Positions 46,043-57,877 are shown, counted from the first letter of the stretch. The stretch: DNA of 64,000 nucleotides from Alkalihalophilus pseudofirmus (GCF_029094545.1 NZ_CP117835.1:62001-126000), one strand, 5' to 3'. Made by a program: numbers and translations. Notes: generated by a model from the sequence alone, not told the origin.

Positions 46043-46102
46043 TTGCACTTTTACAACAGATTGATTATAATATCTTCAAAGTCAAAGATAGTCAAAGTCA
46101 AA
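46043..46102 (+). promoter_or_regulatory. ctsR operon promoter and CtsR operator
   Basis: Sigma-A promoter TTGCAC (46043-46048), 17 nt, TATAAT (46066-46071). The operator AGTCAAA-GAT-AGTCAAA at 46080-46096 is a perfect tandem heptad at the expected start point, extended by a third GTCAAAA at 46097-46103. Bound CtsR would block initiation, giving autoregulation and heat induction of the operon. Confidence 0.9.
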
Positions 46103-46126
46103 ATGGGAGAGAGGAGGCGTCTATGA

Positions 46127-46597
46127 TTGAGGAACATATCGGATATTATTGAAAATTACCTTAAGTCAACTTTAATGAAAAGTAAAGATGATTTGCTTGA
46201 AATAAAACGAAGCGAATTAGCAAAACAATTTGAATGTGTGCCCTCTCAAATTAATTATGTGATTAGTACTCGTTTCACAATAGAAAAAGGTTATATTGTG
46301 GAAAGCAAACGAGGCGGTGGCGGGTACATTCGAATTATTAAAGTGAAGCCTCATGACGATCTAGCTCTCTTCGAACAGGTCATGAATGTAATTGGAACAA
46401 AAATTGATCAACAGACAGCAGAAAATGTGATACTGCGGCTTCTAGAAGAAGGGGCTATCTCTAAAAGGGAAGCAAATCTTATGGTAAGTGTAGTAGACCG
46501 ATCATTATTCCAAACAACGGTCACTCATCGAGATGAAATAAGAGCAAACCTTCTAAAAGCAATGCTCGAAACATTAACTTATAAACAAGACCGTTAA
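46127..46597 (+). CDS. ctsR: Class III stress-response repressor CtsR
   Basis: CtsR represses clp genes; McsB and ClpC control its activity. It has 156 residues: winged helix-turn-helix (about 1-70) with SQINYVISTRFT and the glycine-rich wing tip RGGGGYI, then a dimerisation/ClpC-recognition domain. The start is TTG 46127, 9 nt after AGGAGG; it gives MRNISDIIENYL. An ATG at 46123 is out of frame and encodes only nine residues. Confidence 0.95.
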   Translation: MRNISDIIENYLKSTLMKSKDDLLEIKRSELAKQFECVPSQINYVISTRFTIEKGYIVESKRGGGGYIRIIKVKPHDDLALFEQVMNVIGTKIDQQTAENVILRLLEEGAISKREANLMVSVVDRSLFQTTVTHRDEIRANLLKAMLETLTYKQDR

Positions 46598-46699
46598 TAG
46601 AAATTCGTTAGAAGACTTACCTTAATCGATCTTCCTTTAATCGATAACTGTCTAATATCAAACCTGTTTAATATCGAAAAGTGAGTGAGGTGTTATGCG

Positions 46700-47233
46700 A
46701 TGAAATGCCAAGAATGTGGTGAAAGAGAGGCGACATTGCATTTTACGAAAATTGTTAACGGGAAAAAAGCAGAATTTCATATATGTGAACACTGTGCACG
46801 AGAAAAAGGAGAGCACATCCCAGGCTCTAACAGCTTCTCTATCCATCAATTACTATCTGGGCTGCTTCATTTAGATAAACCTATTAATACAAGTCAAGAT
46901 AAGGTTAATAGACCTAAAGAGCTGGTTTGTCACAATTGCGGAATGAAGTATGAACAGTTCACCCGTACAGGAAGATTTGGCTGTGCGGCCTGCTATAAGA
47001 GTTTCGAAGATAAATTGGATCCTATTCTAAAAAGGGTACATAGTGGAAACCACACTCACTCTGGAAAGATTCCCGTAAGAGTAGGCGGAGGAATTCAGCT
47101 TCAACGAGAAATTGACTCATTGAAAGCTCAAATGAAGCAGTATATTGAACGTGAAGAATTTGAGCAGGCAGCAGAGACCCGTGACCAAATTCGAGCGCTT
47201 GAAGAACAAAAAAAGAATCAAGGAGAGGGGTGA
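46700..47233 (+). CDS. mcsA: McsA, zinc-binding activator of the McsB kinase
   Basis: The 177-residue protein has four CxxC pairs: CQEC and CEHC near the N-terminus, CHNC and CAAC near residues 76-100. A C-terminal UVR motif ([23 protein letters not shown]) follows. It binds McsB and stimulates arginine phosphorylation. ATG 46700 follows GAGGTG; the frame is open five codons further back. It ends 4 bp before mcsB. Confidence 0.94.
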   Translation: MKCQECGEREATLHFTKIVNGKKAEFHICEHCAREKGEHIPGSNSFSIHQLLSGLLHLDKPINTSQDKVNRPKELVCHNCGMKYEQFTRTGRFGCAACYKSFEDKLDPILKRVHSGNHTHSGKIPVRVGGGIQLQREIDSLKAQMKQYIEREEFEQAAETRDQIRALEEQKKNQGEG

Positions 47234-47237
47234 GAAG

Positions 47238-48314
47238 ATGTCACTCCAGAAATTTATCTCAGAAGCAATTAGTCCTTGGATGAAAAAAGATGGTGCAGAT
47301 TCGGATATTGTCTTGAGCAGCCGAATAAGATTAGCTAGAAACCTAAAAGAATATAAGTTCCCTTTGTTAGCTACCATGGAAGAATCAAGCGCAGTAGTAA
47401 AGCAGGTTAAAGAGTCATTGCTTACAGATGACAACCAAGAGACTGGTCCGCTTGAACTTGTGTTAATGGAAGATTTAAAAGCTAACGAAAAAAGAGTTTT
47501 AGTAGAGAAGCACTTGATCAGCCCCAACTTAGCGGAACAATCAAAACATGGTGCTGTGATCCTAAGTGAAGATGAGTCGGTAAGTATTATGATTAATGAA
47601 GAAGATCATCTTCGAATTCAATGTCTTTTTCCTGGGTTTCAATTAACGAAAGGGTTAGAGGCAGCTAGTAGATTGGATGATTGGATTGAAGAAAGAGTGA
47701 CCTATGCTTTTGATGAAAAAAGAGGTTATTTAACCAGCTGCCCGACAAATGTTGGGACAGGGTTAAGAGCTTCAGTGATGATGCACCTTCCAGCGCTTGC
47801 GATGACACGTCAATTAAATAAAATTTTACCGGCAATTAATCAATTAGGATTAGTTGTTAGAGGAATTTACGGGGAAGGTAGCGAAGCTTTAGGTAACCTA
47901 TTTCAAGTTTCAAACCAATTAACTCTCGGAAAATCTGAACAAGATATCGTTGAAGACCTGCGAGATGTAGTGATGCAGTTGATTCAACAAGAACGTGCAG
48001 CACGAGAAGTGTTAATGCAAAGTTCGAAATTACAGCTAGAAGACAGGGTGTACCGCTCTTACGGGATCCTTTCTTATAGTCGAGTAATTGAATCAAAAGA
48101 AGCTACTCAGCGATTGTCTGATGTCAGATTAGGTATTGATGTTGGTCTGCTTGAGAATGTTTCTGCAAATATTTTAAATGAGTTAATGATCCTAACTCAG
48201 CCGGGCTTTTTGCAGCAGTACGCAGGCGAAGTGTTATCGCCGGATTTACGAGATGAGCGGCGTGCAACTCTCATCCGTGAACGATTAAAGCTTGAGAACG
48301 ATACGAACGAATAA
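47238..48314 (+). CDS. mcsB: Protein-arginine kinase McsB
   Basis: McsB phosphorylates arginines and so marks proteins, including CtsR, for ClpCP. It is a phosphagen-kinase homologue of 358 residues: the ATP-binding [10 protein letters not shown] near 28-37 and the active-site CPTNVGTG with Cys near 168. The start is ATG 47238 behind GGAGAGGGG; the longer open frame upstream lies inside mcsA. clpC follows 17 bp later. Confidence 0.95.
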   Translation: MSLQKFISEAISPWMKKDGADSDIVLSSRIRLARNLKEYKFPLLATMEESSAVVKQVKESLLTDDNQETGPLELVLMEDLKANEKRVLVEKHLISPNLAEQSKHGAVILSEDESVSIMINEEDHLRIQCLFPGFQLTKGLEAASRLDDWIEERVTYAFDEKRGYLTSCPTNVGTGLRASVMMHLPALAMTRQLNKILPAINQLGLVVRGIYGEGSEALGNLFQVSNQLTLGKSEQDIVEDLRDVVMQLIQQERAAREVLMQSSKLQLEDRVYRSYGILSYSRVIESKEATQRLSDVRLGIDVGLLENVSANILNELMILTQPGFLQQYAGEVLSPDLRDERRATLIRERLKLENDTNE

Positions 48315-48331
48315 ACGTGGAGGTGGCGCCA

Positions 48332-50773
48332 ATGATGTTTGGACGTTTAACAGAACGAGCTCAGAAGGTATTAGCATTAGCACAAGAGGAAGCCATTCGA
48401 TTAGGTCATAATAATATTGGTACAGAGCATGTACTGCTCGGTCTGATCAGAGAAGGAGAAGGAATTGCTGCTAAAGCGTTGCAAGCCCTTGGATTAGGTT
48501 CAGAAAAAATCCAAAAAGAAGTAGAGACATTAATCGGAAAAGGCCAAGAAGGGTCTAAAACGATACATTATACACCCCGTGCCAAAAAGGTAATTGAGCT
48601 TTCTATGGATGAAGCGAGAAAGCTTGGACACTCTTATGTCGGCACAGAACATATCCTTTTAGGGTTAATTAGAGAAGGAGAGGGTGTTGCAGCAAGAGTA
48701 TTAAATAATCTTGGTGTAAGCCTCAATAAAGCACGTCAGCAAGTACTGCAGTTACTAGGCAGCAATGAGGTTGGCAGCTCTTCACAACAAGGAGGAAGTG
48801 CTACTCATGCTAACACACCGACACTTGACAGCTTAGCTCGAGACTTAACTGCTATTGCCCGTGAAGAGTCACTTGACCCTGTTATTGGACGAAGTAAAGA
48901 GATTGAGCGTGTAATCCAAGTACTTAGTCGTCGTACAAAAAACAACCCTGTTTTAATCGGGGAGCCTGGTGTTGGTAAAACGGCGATTGCTGAAGGATTG
49001 GCACAAGCTATTGTTGCAAATGAAGTTCCTGAAACACTGCGCAACAAACGTGTGATGACACTCGATATGGGTACAGTAGTAGCTGGTACAAAATATCGTG
49101 GTGAATTCGAAGACCGCTTAAAGAAAGTGATGGATGAGATTCGTCAAGCGGGCAATGTCATTTTATTCATTGATGAGCTGCACACATTAATTGGAGCAGG
49201 TGGAGCAGAAGGTGCCATTGATGCTTCTAATATCTTAAAGCCTTCACTAGCACGTGGAGAACTTCAATGTATCGGTGCGACAACTCTTGATGAATACCGT
49301 AAGTATATTGAAAAAGATGCAGCGCTTGAGCGTCGTTTCCAGCCAATTCAAGTAAATGAGCCGACGCTAGAGGAGTCGATCTTAATCTTAAAAGGTCTCC
49401 GTGATCGTTATGAAGCACATCACCGTGTAACAATTACAGATGAGGCGATTGAAGAGTCTGTTAAAATGTCAGATCGCTACATTTCAGATCGTTTCTTACC
49501 TGACAAAGCCATTGATTTAATTGACGAGGCTGCATCAAAAGTGAGACTGCGTTCTTACACAGCACCTCCAAACTTAAAAGAGCTTGAAGGTCGTCTTGAG
49601 GAAACGCGTAAAGAAAAAGATGCTGCCGTTCAAAGCCAAGAATTTGAAAAAGCAGCTTCTCTTCGTGACACTGAACAGCGTTTGCGTGAAGAACTTGAAG
49701 AAATGAAGAACGAGTGGAAGAAAAAGCAAGGGCAAGAGGATACCGAAGTTGTCGTTGAAGATATTGCCCAAGTCGTTGCTAGCTGGACTGGAATTCCTGT
49801 ATCAAAGCTAGCCGAGGAAGAAACAGAAAGATTGCTTAAGATGGAGAAAATTCTTCATGAGCGTGTAGTAGGCCAAGAAGAAGCGGTTATATCTATTTCT
49901 AAAGCAGTAAGGCGTGCTCGTGCAGGCTTAAAGGATCCTAAACGTCCAATTGGTTCATTTATATTCCTAGGGCCGACTGGTGTTGGTAAAACAGAATTGG
50001 CACGTGCAGTAGCCGAGACATTATTTGGAGATGAAGATGCAGTTATTCGTATCGACATGTCTGAGTATATGGAAAAGCACGCAACAAGCCGTTTAGTAGG
50101 TTCTCCTCCGGGATATGTAGGACATGAGGACGGCGGACAGTTAACGGAGAAAGTTCGTCGCAAGCCGTACTCTGTAATTCTTTTAGATGAAATTGAAAAA
50201 GCTCATCCGGAAGTATTTAATATTTTATTACAAGTGCTTGAGGATGGACGATTAACAGATTCTAAAGGCCGTACGGTAGACTTCCGCAATACAGCAATCA
50301 TCATGACATCCAACGTTGGTGCTAGTACGTTAAAACGTAATAAGTATCTTGGGTTTACAACGGAAAGTGAAGGGCAAGAGTATAAAGATATGAAAGGAAA
50401 GGTGATGGCTGAGCTTAAACGAAGCTTCCGTCCTGAATTCCTTAACCGTATCGATGAAATTATTGTCTTCCATTCACTAGAGAAAAAGCATGTGCGTGAA
50501 ATTATCACATTAATGGCAGATCAATTAAAGCAGCGCTTGAAAGAGCAGGGCATTGATTTTGAACTTACTGAGGCTGCAAAAGATAAGATTACTGACCTTG
50601 GTTATGATCCCGAGTACGGTGCGCGTCCATTACGCCGTGCGCTTCAAAAGCAAGTAGAAGACCGTCTCTCAGAAGAACTTCTTAAAGGAACGATCTTCAA
50701 AGGGCAGAAGGCGATCATTGATGTAAAAGATGATGAGCTTGTTGTAGAAACGCGTGAAAGTGCGCAAGTATAA
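48332..50773 (+). CDS. clpC: ClpC, AAA+ unfoldase of the ClpCP protease
   Basis: The protein has 813 residues, the family length. It holds two N-domain repeats (about 5-75 and 80-150, each with [15 protein letters not shown]), AAA module 1 (GEPGVGKT near 210), the UVR/M-domain coiled coil (about 410-470, which binds adaptors such as McsB and MecA), and AAA module 2 (GPTGVGKT near 549). Several upstream in-frame starts exist; ATG 48332 follows GGAGGTGG and yields [11 protein letters not shown]. Confidence 0.97.
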   Translation: MMFGRLTERAQKVLALAQEEAIRLGHNNIGTEHVLLGLIREGEGIAAKALQALGLGSEKIQKEVETLIGKGQEGSKTIHYTPRAKKVIELSMDEARKLGHSYVGTEHILLGLIREGEGVAARVLNNLGVSLNKARQQVLQLLGSNEVGSSSQQGGSATHANTPTLDSLARDLTAIAREESLDPVIGRSKEIERVIQVLSRRTKNNPVLIGEPGVGKTAIAEGLAQAIVANEVPETLRNKRVMTLDMGTVVAGTKYRGEFEDRLKKVMDEIRQAGNVILFIDELHTLIGAGGAEGAIDASNILKPSLARGELQCIGATTLDEYRKYIEKDAALERRFQPIQVNEPTLEESILILKGLRDRYEAHHRVTITDEAIEESVKMSDRYISDRFLPDKAIDLIDEAASKVRLRSYTAPPNLKELEGRLEETRKEKDAAVQSQEFEKAASLRDTEQRLREELEEMKNEWKKKQGQEDTEVVVEDIAQVVASWTGIPVSKLAEEETERLLKMEKILHERVVGQEEAVISISKAVRRARAGLKDPKRPIGSFIFLGPTGVGKTELARAVAETLFGDEDAVIRIDMSEYMEKHATSRLVGSPPGYVGHEDGGQLTEKVRRKPYSVILLDEIEKAHPEVFNILLQVLEDGRLTDSKGRTVDFRNTAIIMTSNVGASTLKRNKYLGFTTESEGQEYKDMKGKVMAELKRSFRPEFLNRIDEIIVFHSLEKKHVREIITLMADQLKQRLKEQGIDFELTEAAKDKITDLGYDPEYGARPLRRALQKQVEDRLSEELLKGTIFKGQKAIIDVKDDELVVETRESAQV

Positions 50774-50796
50774 ATAATCGACTAAATTCGGGAAAG

Positions 50797-50831
50797 AAAA
50801 GCCGAGGGACAGACATAATCCCTCGGCTTTT
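50797..50831 (+). terminator. Intrinsic terminator of the ctsR operon
   Basis: AAAAGCCGAGGGA pairs with TCCCTCGGCTTTT around a 9-nt loop. Confidence 0.9.
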
Positions 50832-50922
50832 CACCATAGAGATAGTAGTACCTCCTCTTTCACGTTTGTCTCCTTTCTCTGTTACAATAAGAGTAGAAGA
50901 AGTAAGGAAGTGAGGAAGGTTA

Positions 50923-52299
50923 ATGGCAAAGAAAAAAACAAAGTTCGTTTGTCAGGAATGCGGCTATGAATCAGCCAAGTGGATGGGGAAATGTCCTGGA
51001 TGTCAAGGCTGGAACACCATGGTCGAAGAGTTTGAACCAAGTGCCAAACAATCTAGCCGGAGTTATGTCACTTCAGGGGCAGCCCAAGGCACGAAACCGC
51101 AAGCGATCACAACCATTGTTAGTGAAACAGAAGCTAGAATGAGCACGACGATGGTCGAGTTAAATCGTGTACTCGGCGGAGGGATTGTACCTGGCTCTCT
51201 TGTATTAGTAGGCGGTGACCCCGGAATAGGCAAGTCTACTTTATTACTCCAATTATCAGCGAAGCTCGCTGCTACAAATGAAAAAGTCCTCTATATCTCT
51301 GGTGAGGAATCTGTAAAGCAGACCAAACTGCGGGCTGATCGGTTAAATGTATCGTCATCTAACCTTTATGTATTAGCTGAAACGGATCTTAGCTTTATTG
51401 AACGAGCTATTGATCAAGTCGAACCCGCCCTCGTCATTATCGATTCCATTCAAACCGTTTACCAAGATGAGATTGCCTCTGCACCAGGAAGTGTGGCACA
51501 AGTAAGAGAATGTACTGCAGCCTTTATGAAAATAGCCAAGACACGCGGGATTGCGATCTTTATCGTAGGTCATGTGACCAAACAGGGTTCGATAGCTGGA
51601 CCGAAGCTTCTTGAACATATGGTCGATTCCGTTTTATATTTCGAAGGCGAGCGTCATCATACATATCGAATTCTTCGTGCTGTGAAAAATCGTTTCGGTT
51701 CGACGAATGAGATGGGGATCTTTGAAATGAAGGAATTAGGATTGGAAGAAGTGTTGAATCCTTCTGAGATATTCTTAGAGGAACGCTCAAAAGGAGCAGC
51801 AGGATCGATCGTTGTCGCATCAATGGAAGGTACGAGGCCTGTATTAGTCGAACTGCAAGCACTTATTTCTCCAACCAGTTTTGGGAATCCTAGACGAATG
51901 GCAACAGGAATTGATCATAACCGTGTATCACTGTTAATGGCTGTTTTAGAAAAGCGTGTAGGTCTCTTGCTGCAGAATCAAGATGCCTACCTTAATGTGG
52001 CAGGCGGTGTTCGCTTAGATGAACCTGCTATTGATTTAGCGATTGCATTAAGTATCGCATCTAGCTTCCGTAACCAAGTGACAAGCCCAACAGATGTGGC
52101 GATCGGAGAGATTGGATTAACCGGCGAAATACGTAGGGTGTCACGGATTGAACAGCGTGTGAATGAGGCAGCTAAATTAGGGTTTAAGCGTGCTATTATA
52201 CCTGAGAAGAATCTTGGAGGCTGGAGTGTTCCAAAAGAGATTCAAGTAGTAGGCGTACCAACGTTAGAGCGTGCGCTTGAGGTAGCTTTAGGGAGGTAA
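50923..52299 (+). CDS. radA: DNA repair protein RadA (Sms), branch-migration helicase
   Basis: RadA drives D-loop branch migration during recombination and works near DisA. It has 458 residues: a C4 zinc motif (CQECG-x-CPGC, about 10-27), Walker [11 protein letters not shown] near 97, the RadA-specific KNRFG near 257, and a Lon-protease-like C-terminal domain. ATG 50923 follows GAGGAAGG. A TACAAT at 50883 could be a -10 but lacks a good -35. disA begins 5 bp after the stop. Confidence 0.96.
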   Translation: MAKKKTKFVCQECGYESAKWMGKCPGCQGWNTMVEEFEPSAKQSSRSYVTSGAAQGTKPQAITTIVSETEARMSTTMVELNRVLGGGIVPGSLVLVGGDPGIGKSTLLLQLSAKLAATNEKVLYISGEESVKQTKLRADRLNVSSSNLYVLAETDLSFIERAIDQVEPALVIIDSIQTVYQDEIASAPGSVAQVRECTAAFMKIAKTRGIAIFIVGHVTKQGSIAGPKLLEHMVDSVLYFEGERHHTYRILRAVKNRFGSTNEMGIFEMKELGLEEVLNPSEIFLEERSKGAAGSIVVASMEGTRPVLVELQALISPTSFGNPRRMATGIDHNRVSLLMAVLEKRVGLLLQNQDAYLNVAGGVRLDEPAIDLAIALSIASSFRNQVTSPTDVAIGEIGLTGEIRRVSRIEQRVNEAAKLGFKRAIIPEKNLGGWSVPKEIQVVGVPTLERALEVALGR

Positions 52300-52304
52300 G
52301 TCGT

Positions 52305-53378
52305 ATGGATGAAAGGAAAAAAGAGGGCTTTATTCAAAGTGTATTAAAACTTGTAGCCCCTGGTACTGCTCTACGTGCAGGAATCGATAATGTACTTCGA
52401 GCTAAAACAGGGGGCTTAATTGTTCTTGGTTATAATAATGAGATGATGAATATTGTAGATGGGGGCTTCTTTATTAATTGTGATTTCTCCCCTGCTTACT
52501 TATATGAGCTGGCTAAAATGGACGGTGCCATCATTTTAAGTGAGGATGGGAAACGTATTTTGTATGCGAACACTCAGCTTGTTCCTAATAACGGGATTGA
52601 ATCAAATGAAACAGGAATCCGCCATAGAACAGCCGAGCGTGTAGCAAAACAAACGGGCAACCTTGTTATTTCGATCTCTCAGCGTCGTAATGTTATCACT
52701 CTATATCAAGGAGAGAACCGCTATTCTCTTAAAGATATTGGGGTTATCTTAACGAAGGCAAACCAAGCGATTCAAACACTTGAAAAGTATAAAGTGGTTC
52801 TTGACCAAGGGATAACAAATTTAGGAGCATTGGAATTTGAACAGCTGGTTACATTCCACGAGGTAACTCAAGTAATTCACCGAGTGCAGATGGTGCTGCG
52901 AATTAAAAGAGAGATCTTGAATTACGTCAATGAACTTGGTGATGAGGGCAGATTGATTACTATGCAGTTAAATGAGCTGGTATCAAATATTGAAAAAGAA
53001 GCGATTTATCTGCTGAAAGATTATGTGAAGGATAGAAAGCAAGATGAGTTCGATACGTTGCGAGAGCTGACAAAGTCTCAGACAGAAGATCTGCTTGATG
53101 AACATGAAATTGTGAAGGTACTCGGTTACGGAAAAAATGTGAATGTTCAAGAACAAGCAGTGTCACCAAGAGGGTTCCGGATCCTGCACAGAATCCCAAG
53201 ACTGCCGCCAGCAATTATTAATAACCTGATTGATAAGTACGGCAATTTATCGAGCATCATGTTTGCGAGTATCGAGGAGCTTGATGAGGTCGAAGGGATC
53301 GGAGAAGCACGTGCTAAAATGATAAAAGATGGTCTTCAAAGGATTCAAGAACAGTTGTTTGTAGATCGTCATATCTAA
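52305..53378 (+). CDS. disA: DNA-integrity scanning protein DisA, diadenylate cyclase
   Basis: DisA makes cyclic di-AMP while scanning chromosomes, reporting damage before sporulation. It has 357 residues: an N-terminal DAC domain with DGAIIL near 75 and RHRTAER near 107, a helical linker, and a C-terminal helix-hairpin-helix DNA-binding region ([17 protein letters not shown] to [13 protein letters not shown]). It is cotranscribed with radA. Confidence 0.96.
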   Translation: MDERKKEGFIQSVLKLVAPGTALRAGIDNVLRAKTGGLIVLGYNNEMMNIVDGGFFINCDFSPAYLYELAKMDGAIILSEDGKRILYANTQLVPNNGIESNETGIRHRTAERVAKQTGNLVISISQRRNVITLYQGENRYSLKDIGVILTKANQAIQTLEKYKVVLDQGITNLGALEFEQLVTFHEVTQVIHRVQMVLRIKREILNYVNELGDEGRLITMQLNELVSNIEKEAIYLLKDYVKDRKQDEFDTLRELTKSQTEDLLDEHEIVKVLGYGKNVNVQEQAVSPRGFRILHRIPRLPPAIINNLIDKYGNLSSIMFASIEELDEVEGIGEARAKMIKDGLQRIQEQLFVDRHI

Positions 53379-53524
53379 GGATGATTAAGTTATCTGAATT
53401 GACAGAATTTTATTCGTTTGTTACGTTTTAAGTAACATTTTATCATGGAATTTTATGTGAAATTAAGTTTGCTAGGTTTCAATTATGGAAACTTGTCTAT
53501 AATAATTGAAGGAGGTGAAGCTGA

Positions 53525-54613
53525 ATGCTGAGATGGATTGTGCAATTGTTTTTCATTTTAATGGGTGGGACCTTAGGGTTTTTATTTGTTCCTGAACTGA
53601 TTCAGGTGATCAACTTTGGTGAAACGCCAGCTTGGTTAATGAGTCCTTATGCAGGTGCTGTAATTGGAGCCGTTATTCTTTTTGTTACCACTTTCTGGTT
53701 AGCTGACTATATCGTAAATCTTATGAAACTTGTAGAAGAAGCGATTGTCAAAGCTCCTGTTACAGATGTTTTATTTGGCTCGATGGGATTGATTATTGGA
53801 CTAATTGTTGCGTATTTAATAGGTATTCCTCTAAATGTTATTCAAATCCCTGTCGTAAGTACGATTGTTCCTATCTTTGTAACGATATTCTTAGGGTATT
53901 TCGGTTTCCAGATTGGTTTTAAGAAGCGTGATGAATTAATTAATTTGTTCACGCGAAACATAGGAAAAGATAAAAAGAAAGAAGAGGAAGAGCGTGCTAG
54001 CGGCAGTCAGCTGAAAATTCTTGATACGAGTGTCATTATTGATGGCCGCATTGCTGATATTTGCAAGACAGGTTTTCTAGAAGGGACTTTAGTGATCCCG
54101 GAATTCGTCTTAGAAGAGCTCCAGCATATTGCTGATTCCTCAGATGTATTAAAGCGCAATAGAGGCCGCCGAGGATTAGATATTTTAAATAAAATCCAAA
54201 AAGAATTACCGATAAATGTTGAGATCTATGAAGGTGACTTTGAAGAGATTCAAGAGGTTGACAGTAAGCTTGTGAAATTAGCTAAACTTTCTTCAGGTAT
54301 GGTTGTAACAAATGATTTCAATTTGAATAAAGTTTGTGAACTGCAAGGTGTGTCGGTCTTAAATATTAATGACCTGGCGAATGCTGTTAAACCAGTTGTT
54401 CTTCCAGGTGAAGAACTGAATGTTCAAGTGATTAAAGATGGAAAAGAACAGCATCAAGGCGTCGCTTATTTAGATGACGGCACAATGATTGTCGTAGAAG
54501 GTGGACGCGATCATATAGGAAAGAATCTTGATGTAGTAGTCACAAGTGTTCTGCAAACCAGCGCAGGGCGGATGATTTTCGCAAAACCTAAACTGTTAGA
54601 AAAAGCTCTGTAA
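53525..54613 (+). CDS. yacL: YacL, membrane PIN-TRAM domain protein
   Basis: The protein has 362 residues. Four transmembrane helices (about 1-130) are followed by a PIN nuclease-like domain (about 160-285) with acidic residues in [14 protein letters not shown] and VTNDFNLNK, and a C-terminal TRAM domain (about 295-350). PIN-TRAM proteins are presumed RNases, but a substrate is not established. ATG 53525 follows GGAGGTGA. A TATAAT at 53498-53503 may be its -10, without a convincing -35. Confidence 0.9.
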   Translation: MLRWIVQLFFILMGGTLGFLFVPELIQVINFGETPAWLMSPYAGAVIGAVILFVTTFWLADYIVNLMKLVEEAIVKAPVTDVLFGSMGLIIGLIVAYLIGIPLNVIQIPVVSTIVPIFVTIFLGYFGFQIGFKKRDELINLFTRNIGKDKKKEEEERASGSQLKILDTSVIIDGRIADICKTGFLEGTLVIPEFVLEELQHIADSSDVLKRNRGRRGLDILNKIQKELPINVEIYEGDFEEIQEVDSKLVKLAKLSSGMVVTNDFNLNKVCELQGVSVLNINDLANAVKPVVLPGEELNVQVIKDGKEQHQGVAYLDDGTMIVVEGGRDHIGKNLDVVVTSVLQTSAGRMIFAKPKLLEKAL

Positions 54614-54623
54614 ATAAATAGAT

Positions 54624-54673
54624 GAAGCACCTGCCTCTAAGCGTTGATTCAGATGGAAGGTGCTTTTCTTTTT
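54624..54673 (+). terminator. Intrinsic terminator after yacL
   Basis: GAAGCACCT pairs with AGGTGCTTTT over a 25-nt loop, followed by CTTTTTT. Confidence 0.75.
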
Positions 54674-54840
54674 TAGGTTAACTTTCTCTTTTTGCTTCAT
54701 TACGAGTAGGGTGGCTGATTAATCATGGCAAATTTTATGCGTGTATTCTTAAAATCATGATAAAATAAAAGGCAATAAAATGATGCCGCAGCAGTAGTTT
54801 TGTCTTTTGTTGCATCGAGGAGAAGTAGAGGTATACAAAC

Positions 54841-55545
54841 ATGAACTATAGTGTAGTCATTCCTGCTGCAGGACAAGGGAAAAGAATGCGGGCAGGAAAG
54901 AACAAACAATTTATCTTTCTTAAGAATGAGCCGATTATTGTCCATACGCTTCGTGTTTTTATAGAAGACTCATGGTGCAGACGCATTGTTCTTGTAGTTA
55001 ATAAAGATGATCGCCGCGAAATGGAAAAGTTAATCTCTACCTTTAAGGGAGAGAAGCTGATTGAATTGGTTGATGGAGGTACAGAGCGCCAGCAAAGTGT
55101 AAAATGTGGAATTGATGCTATTTTTGACACAAGGGATGAGGAAAAAGAAGAAATCGTATTAGTTCACGACGGGGCCAGACCTTTTATCAAGCAAGAAGTC
55201 ATTCACCGGCTTGTGCAAGCAGCGGCAATTGATAAGGCTGCAACCGTAGCTGTACCTATGAAAGATACGGTGAAAAGAGTAAGAGATATGACAGTGGTGG
55301 AGACGATGGACCGCTCTGAACTATGGTCGATTCAAACACCGCAAGCTTTTCAGCTAGTTACCATAAAAGAAGCGCATGATAAGGCAGAGGATGCGAATCA
55401 ATTAGGTACAGATGATGCGAGCCTTATTGAATGGGCAGGCAGGTCAGTGACGGTTGTTGAAGGCGATTATACAAATATAAAGCTTACCACCCCTGAAGAT
55501 CTGCTTTTTGCAGAAGCGATATTGGCACATAAGGAGAGAGTATAG
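54841..55545 (+). CDS. ispD: 2-C-methyl-D-erythritol 4-phosphate cytidylyltransferase
   Basis: This is the third enzyme of the MEP isoprenoid pathway. The 234-residue protein has the nucleotidyltransferase loop PAAGQGKRM and the downstream KNKQF, plus VHDGARPF near 107. ATG 54841 follows GAGGAGAAG at some distance. ispF starts 1 bp after its stop. Confidence 0.95.
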   Translation: MNYSVVIPAAGQGKRMRAGKNKQFIFLKNEPIIVHTLRVFIEDSWCRRIVLVVNKDDRREMEKLISTFKGEKLIELVDGGTERQQSVKCGIDAIFDTRDEEKEEIVLVHDGARPFIKQEVIHRLVQAAAIDKAATVAVPMKDTVKRVRDMTVVETMDRSELWSIQTPQAFQLVTIKEAHDKAEDANQLGTDDASLIEWAGRSVTVVEGDYTNIKLTTPEDLLFAEAILAHKERV

Positions 55546-55546
55546 G

Positions 55547-56026
55547 ATGATTCGAATAGGACAAGGATATGATGTGCATCAATTAGTAGAAGGAAGACCT
55601 CTCATTATCGGCGGAATCACAATCCCGTATGAGAAAGGTTTGCTTGGTCATTCTGATGCAGATGTGCTGCTTCACACCATTGCGGATGCTGTTCTTGGAG
55701 CAGTGGCAGAAGGTGATATCGGCAAACATTTTCCAGATACTGACCCTGAGTTTAAAGATGCAGATTCAGCGAAACTTTTAACTCATGTATGGGGAATTGT
55801 AAAGGAGAAGGGGTATGAATTAGGCAATATTGATTGCACGATTATTGCCCAAAAACCAAAAATGGCTCCTCATATAAATGAGATGAGACAGCGCATTGCG
55901 GAGCTTCTTGAAGCAGATATCAGTCAAGTTAACGTGAAAGCCACAACTACCGAGAAGCTTGGTTTCACAGGCCGCGGCGAAGGTATTGCTTCACTAGCAA
56001 CGGTGCTTTTGACAAAGTCATCTTAA
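55547..56026 (+). CDS. ispF: 2-C-methyl-D-erythritol 2,4-cyclodiphosphate synthase
   Basis: The enzyme acts two steps after IspD in the MEP pathway. It has 159 residues, with metal ligands in GYDVHQL near the N-terminus and [10 protein letters not shown] near 40, and the C-terminal [14 protein letters not shown]. The start is ATG 55547, right after the ispD stop; the longer open frame upstream is inside ispD. Confidence 0.96.
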   Translation: MIRIGQGYDVHQLVEGRPLIIGGITIPYEKGLLGHSDADVLLHTIADAVLGAVAEGDIGKHFPDTDPEFKDADSAKLLTHVWGIVKEKGYELGNIDCTIIAQKPKMAPHINEMRQRIAELLEADISQVNVKATTTEKLGFTGRGEGIASLATVLLTKSS

Positions 56027-56119
56027 TTCTTTTAGGCAAGTCTAAAAAGAGTGACGCAGGATTATAGGAACAATGCTACAATAAAAAGCATACTATTTTA
56101 GAAATGGAAGGTGCATGAA

Positions 56120-57574
56120 ATGGGTAGTGAAGTGAGAGTACGTTTTGCTCCTAGTCCGACGGGGCATTTACATATTGGTGGTGCCCGCTCGGCATTATTT
56201 AATTATTTATTTGCAAAAAGCCAAGGCGGAAAGTTTATCCTTCGCATTGAGGATACAGATCAAGCCCGCAATGTAGAGACTGCGACAGAAAAATTAATGG
56301 ACAGTTTGAAGTGGCTTGGAATTGAGTGGGATGAGAGTGTTGACGTAGGAGGCGAATATGGTCCTTACAGTTGTATGGAGCGTATTGACCTATACAAAGA
56401 ATATATTCAAAAGCTTATTGATGAAGGCAAAGCGTACTACTGCTATATGACGGAAAGCGAGTTAGAAGCAGAGCGTGAAGAGCAGCTTGCACGTGGCGAA
56501 ACGCCTAAATACAGCGGTCGTGATCGTAACTTGACTGAAAGTGAACGCAAAGCTTACGAAGAAAAGGGCCTCAAGCCTGTTGTTCGTTTCCGCGTGCCTG
56601 AGGGTCAGGATATTGTGATCGATGATGCGGTAAGAGGGAAAGTAACATTTGAGTCTGACGGCATTGGTGATTTCGTTATTGCAAGAAAAGACGGCGTGCC
56701 GATGTATAACTTTGCTGTGACAGTTGATGATCATTTAATGAAAATCACACATGTCATTCGTGGTGAGGAGCATTTATCTAATACACCGCGCCAAGTAATG
56801 CTTTATCAAGCATTTGGCTGGGAAACTCCTCGTTTTGCTCATGCATCATTAATTTTAAATCCTAATCGTCAGAAGATGAGTAAGCGTGATGAGTCGATTA
56901 TTCAATTTGTGGAACAATATAAAGAGCTTGGTTACATGCCGGAAGCCATTGTGAACTTCCTATCATTACTTGGCTGGTCACCAGTCGGAGAAGAAGAGAT
57001 CTTCTCTATGAAAGAGCTAGGAGAGCAATTTTCGCTTGACCGTGTAGCAAAGGCTCCTGCTGTATTTGACACAGATAAGCTGACGTGGATGAATAACCAG
57101 TATATTAAAGAAGCAGAGCTAGAGAGAGTTCTTGAGCTGACCATTCCTCATCTTGAGAAAGCAGGAAGACTGCCTGAAGATATGAATGAAGAGCGTCTTG
57201 AGTGGACAAAACGCTTAGTAAGCCTGCATCAAGAAAAACTCCATTACGGGGCAGAAATTGTTGAGTTAACAGAGTTGTTCTTTAAGGCAGAAATTGATTA
57301 TAATGAAGAAGCGCAAAACGTACTCGATGAAGAGCAAGTACCTGAAGTGCTGAAGCATTTCTTAAGTGAACTTGAAGAGCTTGACACATTTGAAGCTGCA
57401 CAGATTAAGGCTGCTATTAAGTCGACTCAAAAAGCGACAGGCCAAAAAGGCAAGAATCTCTTCATGCCAATCCGTGTAGCAACAACCGGCCAGACGCATG
57501 GTCCAGATCTTTTAGTTTCAATTGAACTTCTAGGCAAAGCAGTCGTGACAGCTCGCCTTAAAAGTCTTTTATAA
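56120..57574 (+). CDS. gltX: Glutamyl-tRNA synthetase
   Basis: This class I synthetase charges tRNA-Glu, and in Bacillus also tRNA-Gln for later amidation. It has 484 residues, with HIGH-type HIGG at 18-21, KMSKR near 252, and a helical anticodon-binding C-terminal half. ATG 56120 follows GGAAGGTG; an in-frame GTG at 56111 overlaps that site. It precedes the T-box-controlled cysE-cysS. Confidence 0.96.
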   Translation: MGSEVRVRFAPSPTGHLHIGGARSALFNYLFAKSQGGKFILRIEDTDQARNVETATEKLMDSLKWLGIEWDESVDVGGEYGPYSCMERIDLYKEYIQKLIDEGKAYYCYMTESELEAEREEQLARGETPKYSGRDRNLTESERKAYEEKGLKPVVRFRVPEGQDIVIDDAVRGKVTFESDGIGDFVIARKDGVPMYNFAVTVDDHLMKITHVIRGEEHLSNTPRQVMLYQAFGWETPRFAHASLILNPNRQKMSKRDESIIQFVEQYKELGYMPEAIVNFLSLLGWSPVGEEEIFSMKELGEQFSLDRVAKAPAVFDTDKLTWMNNQYIKEAELERVLELTIPHLEKAGRLPEDMNEERLEWTKRLVSLHQEKLHYGAEIVELTELFFKAEIDYNEEAQNVLDEEQVPEVLKHFLSELEELDTFEAAQIKAAIKSTQKATGQKGKNLFMPIRVATTGQTHGPDLLVSIELLGKAVVTARLKSLL

Positions 57575-57588
57575 ATAGTGTTATCGTG

Positions 57589-57615
57589 TTGAGAGGGAAA
57601 AGTAAGGAATATAAT
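57589..57615 (+). promoter_or_regulatory. Possible promoter of the cysE T-box leader
   Basis: A perfect TATAAT at 57610-57615 with TTGAGA at 57589-57594; the spacer is only 15 nt. Read-through from gltX is an alternative. Confidence 0.45.
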
Positions 57616-57616
57616 T

Positions 57617-57835
57617 GCTTTTTAGAGAGAACCATCATCGGCTGAAAGTGGTTTAAGCAATGATTTCTGAACATGCACCCTTGAGCCTTTCTCTGAATCA
57701 CTCCGGTTTAGTAGGGGAAAGCGAGTGGCGTCGTTATATGCCATAGAGATAGTATGAGGGATACTCCCTTTTACTAAAACAGAGTGGAACCGCGCTAGGC
57801 GCCTCTGTGCATATGCTGCACAGGGGCGTTTTTAT
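57617..57835 (+). promoter_or_regulatory. T-box riboswitch (Cys) upstream of cysE-cysS
   Basis: The conserved T-box AGAGTGGAACCGCG is at 57781-57794, followed by a terminator stem (57800-57811 with 57817-57828) and a T run. Stem I is bounded by AGAGAGAA and TTTCTCT, and the specifier-loop triplet reads TGC at 57674-57676, a cysteine codon. Uncharged tRNA-Cys should stabilise the antiterminator and switch on cysteine supply and charging. Confidence 0.9.
57800..57835 (+). terminator. T-box terminator hairpin
   Basis: CGCCTCTGTGCA pairs with TGCACAGGGGCG (one T-G) around a 5-nt loop, then TTTTTAT. Confidence 0.9.
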
Positions 57836-57877
57836 ATTTAAAAAAAAGAGATAATTTTCAAAGGGGGAGGAGAAGCG

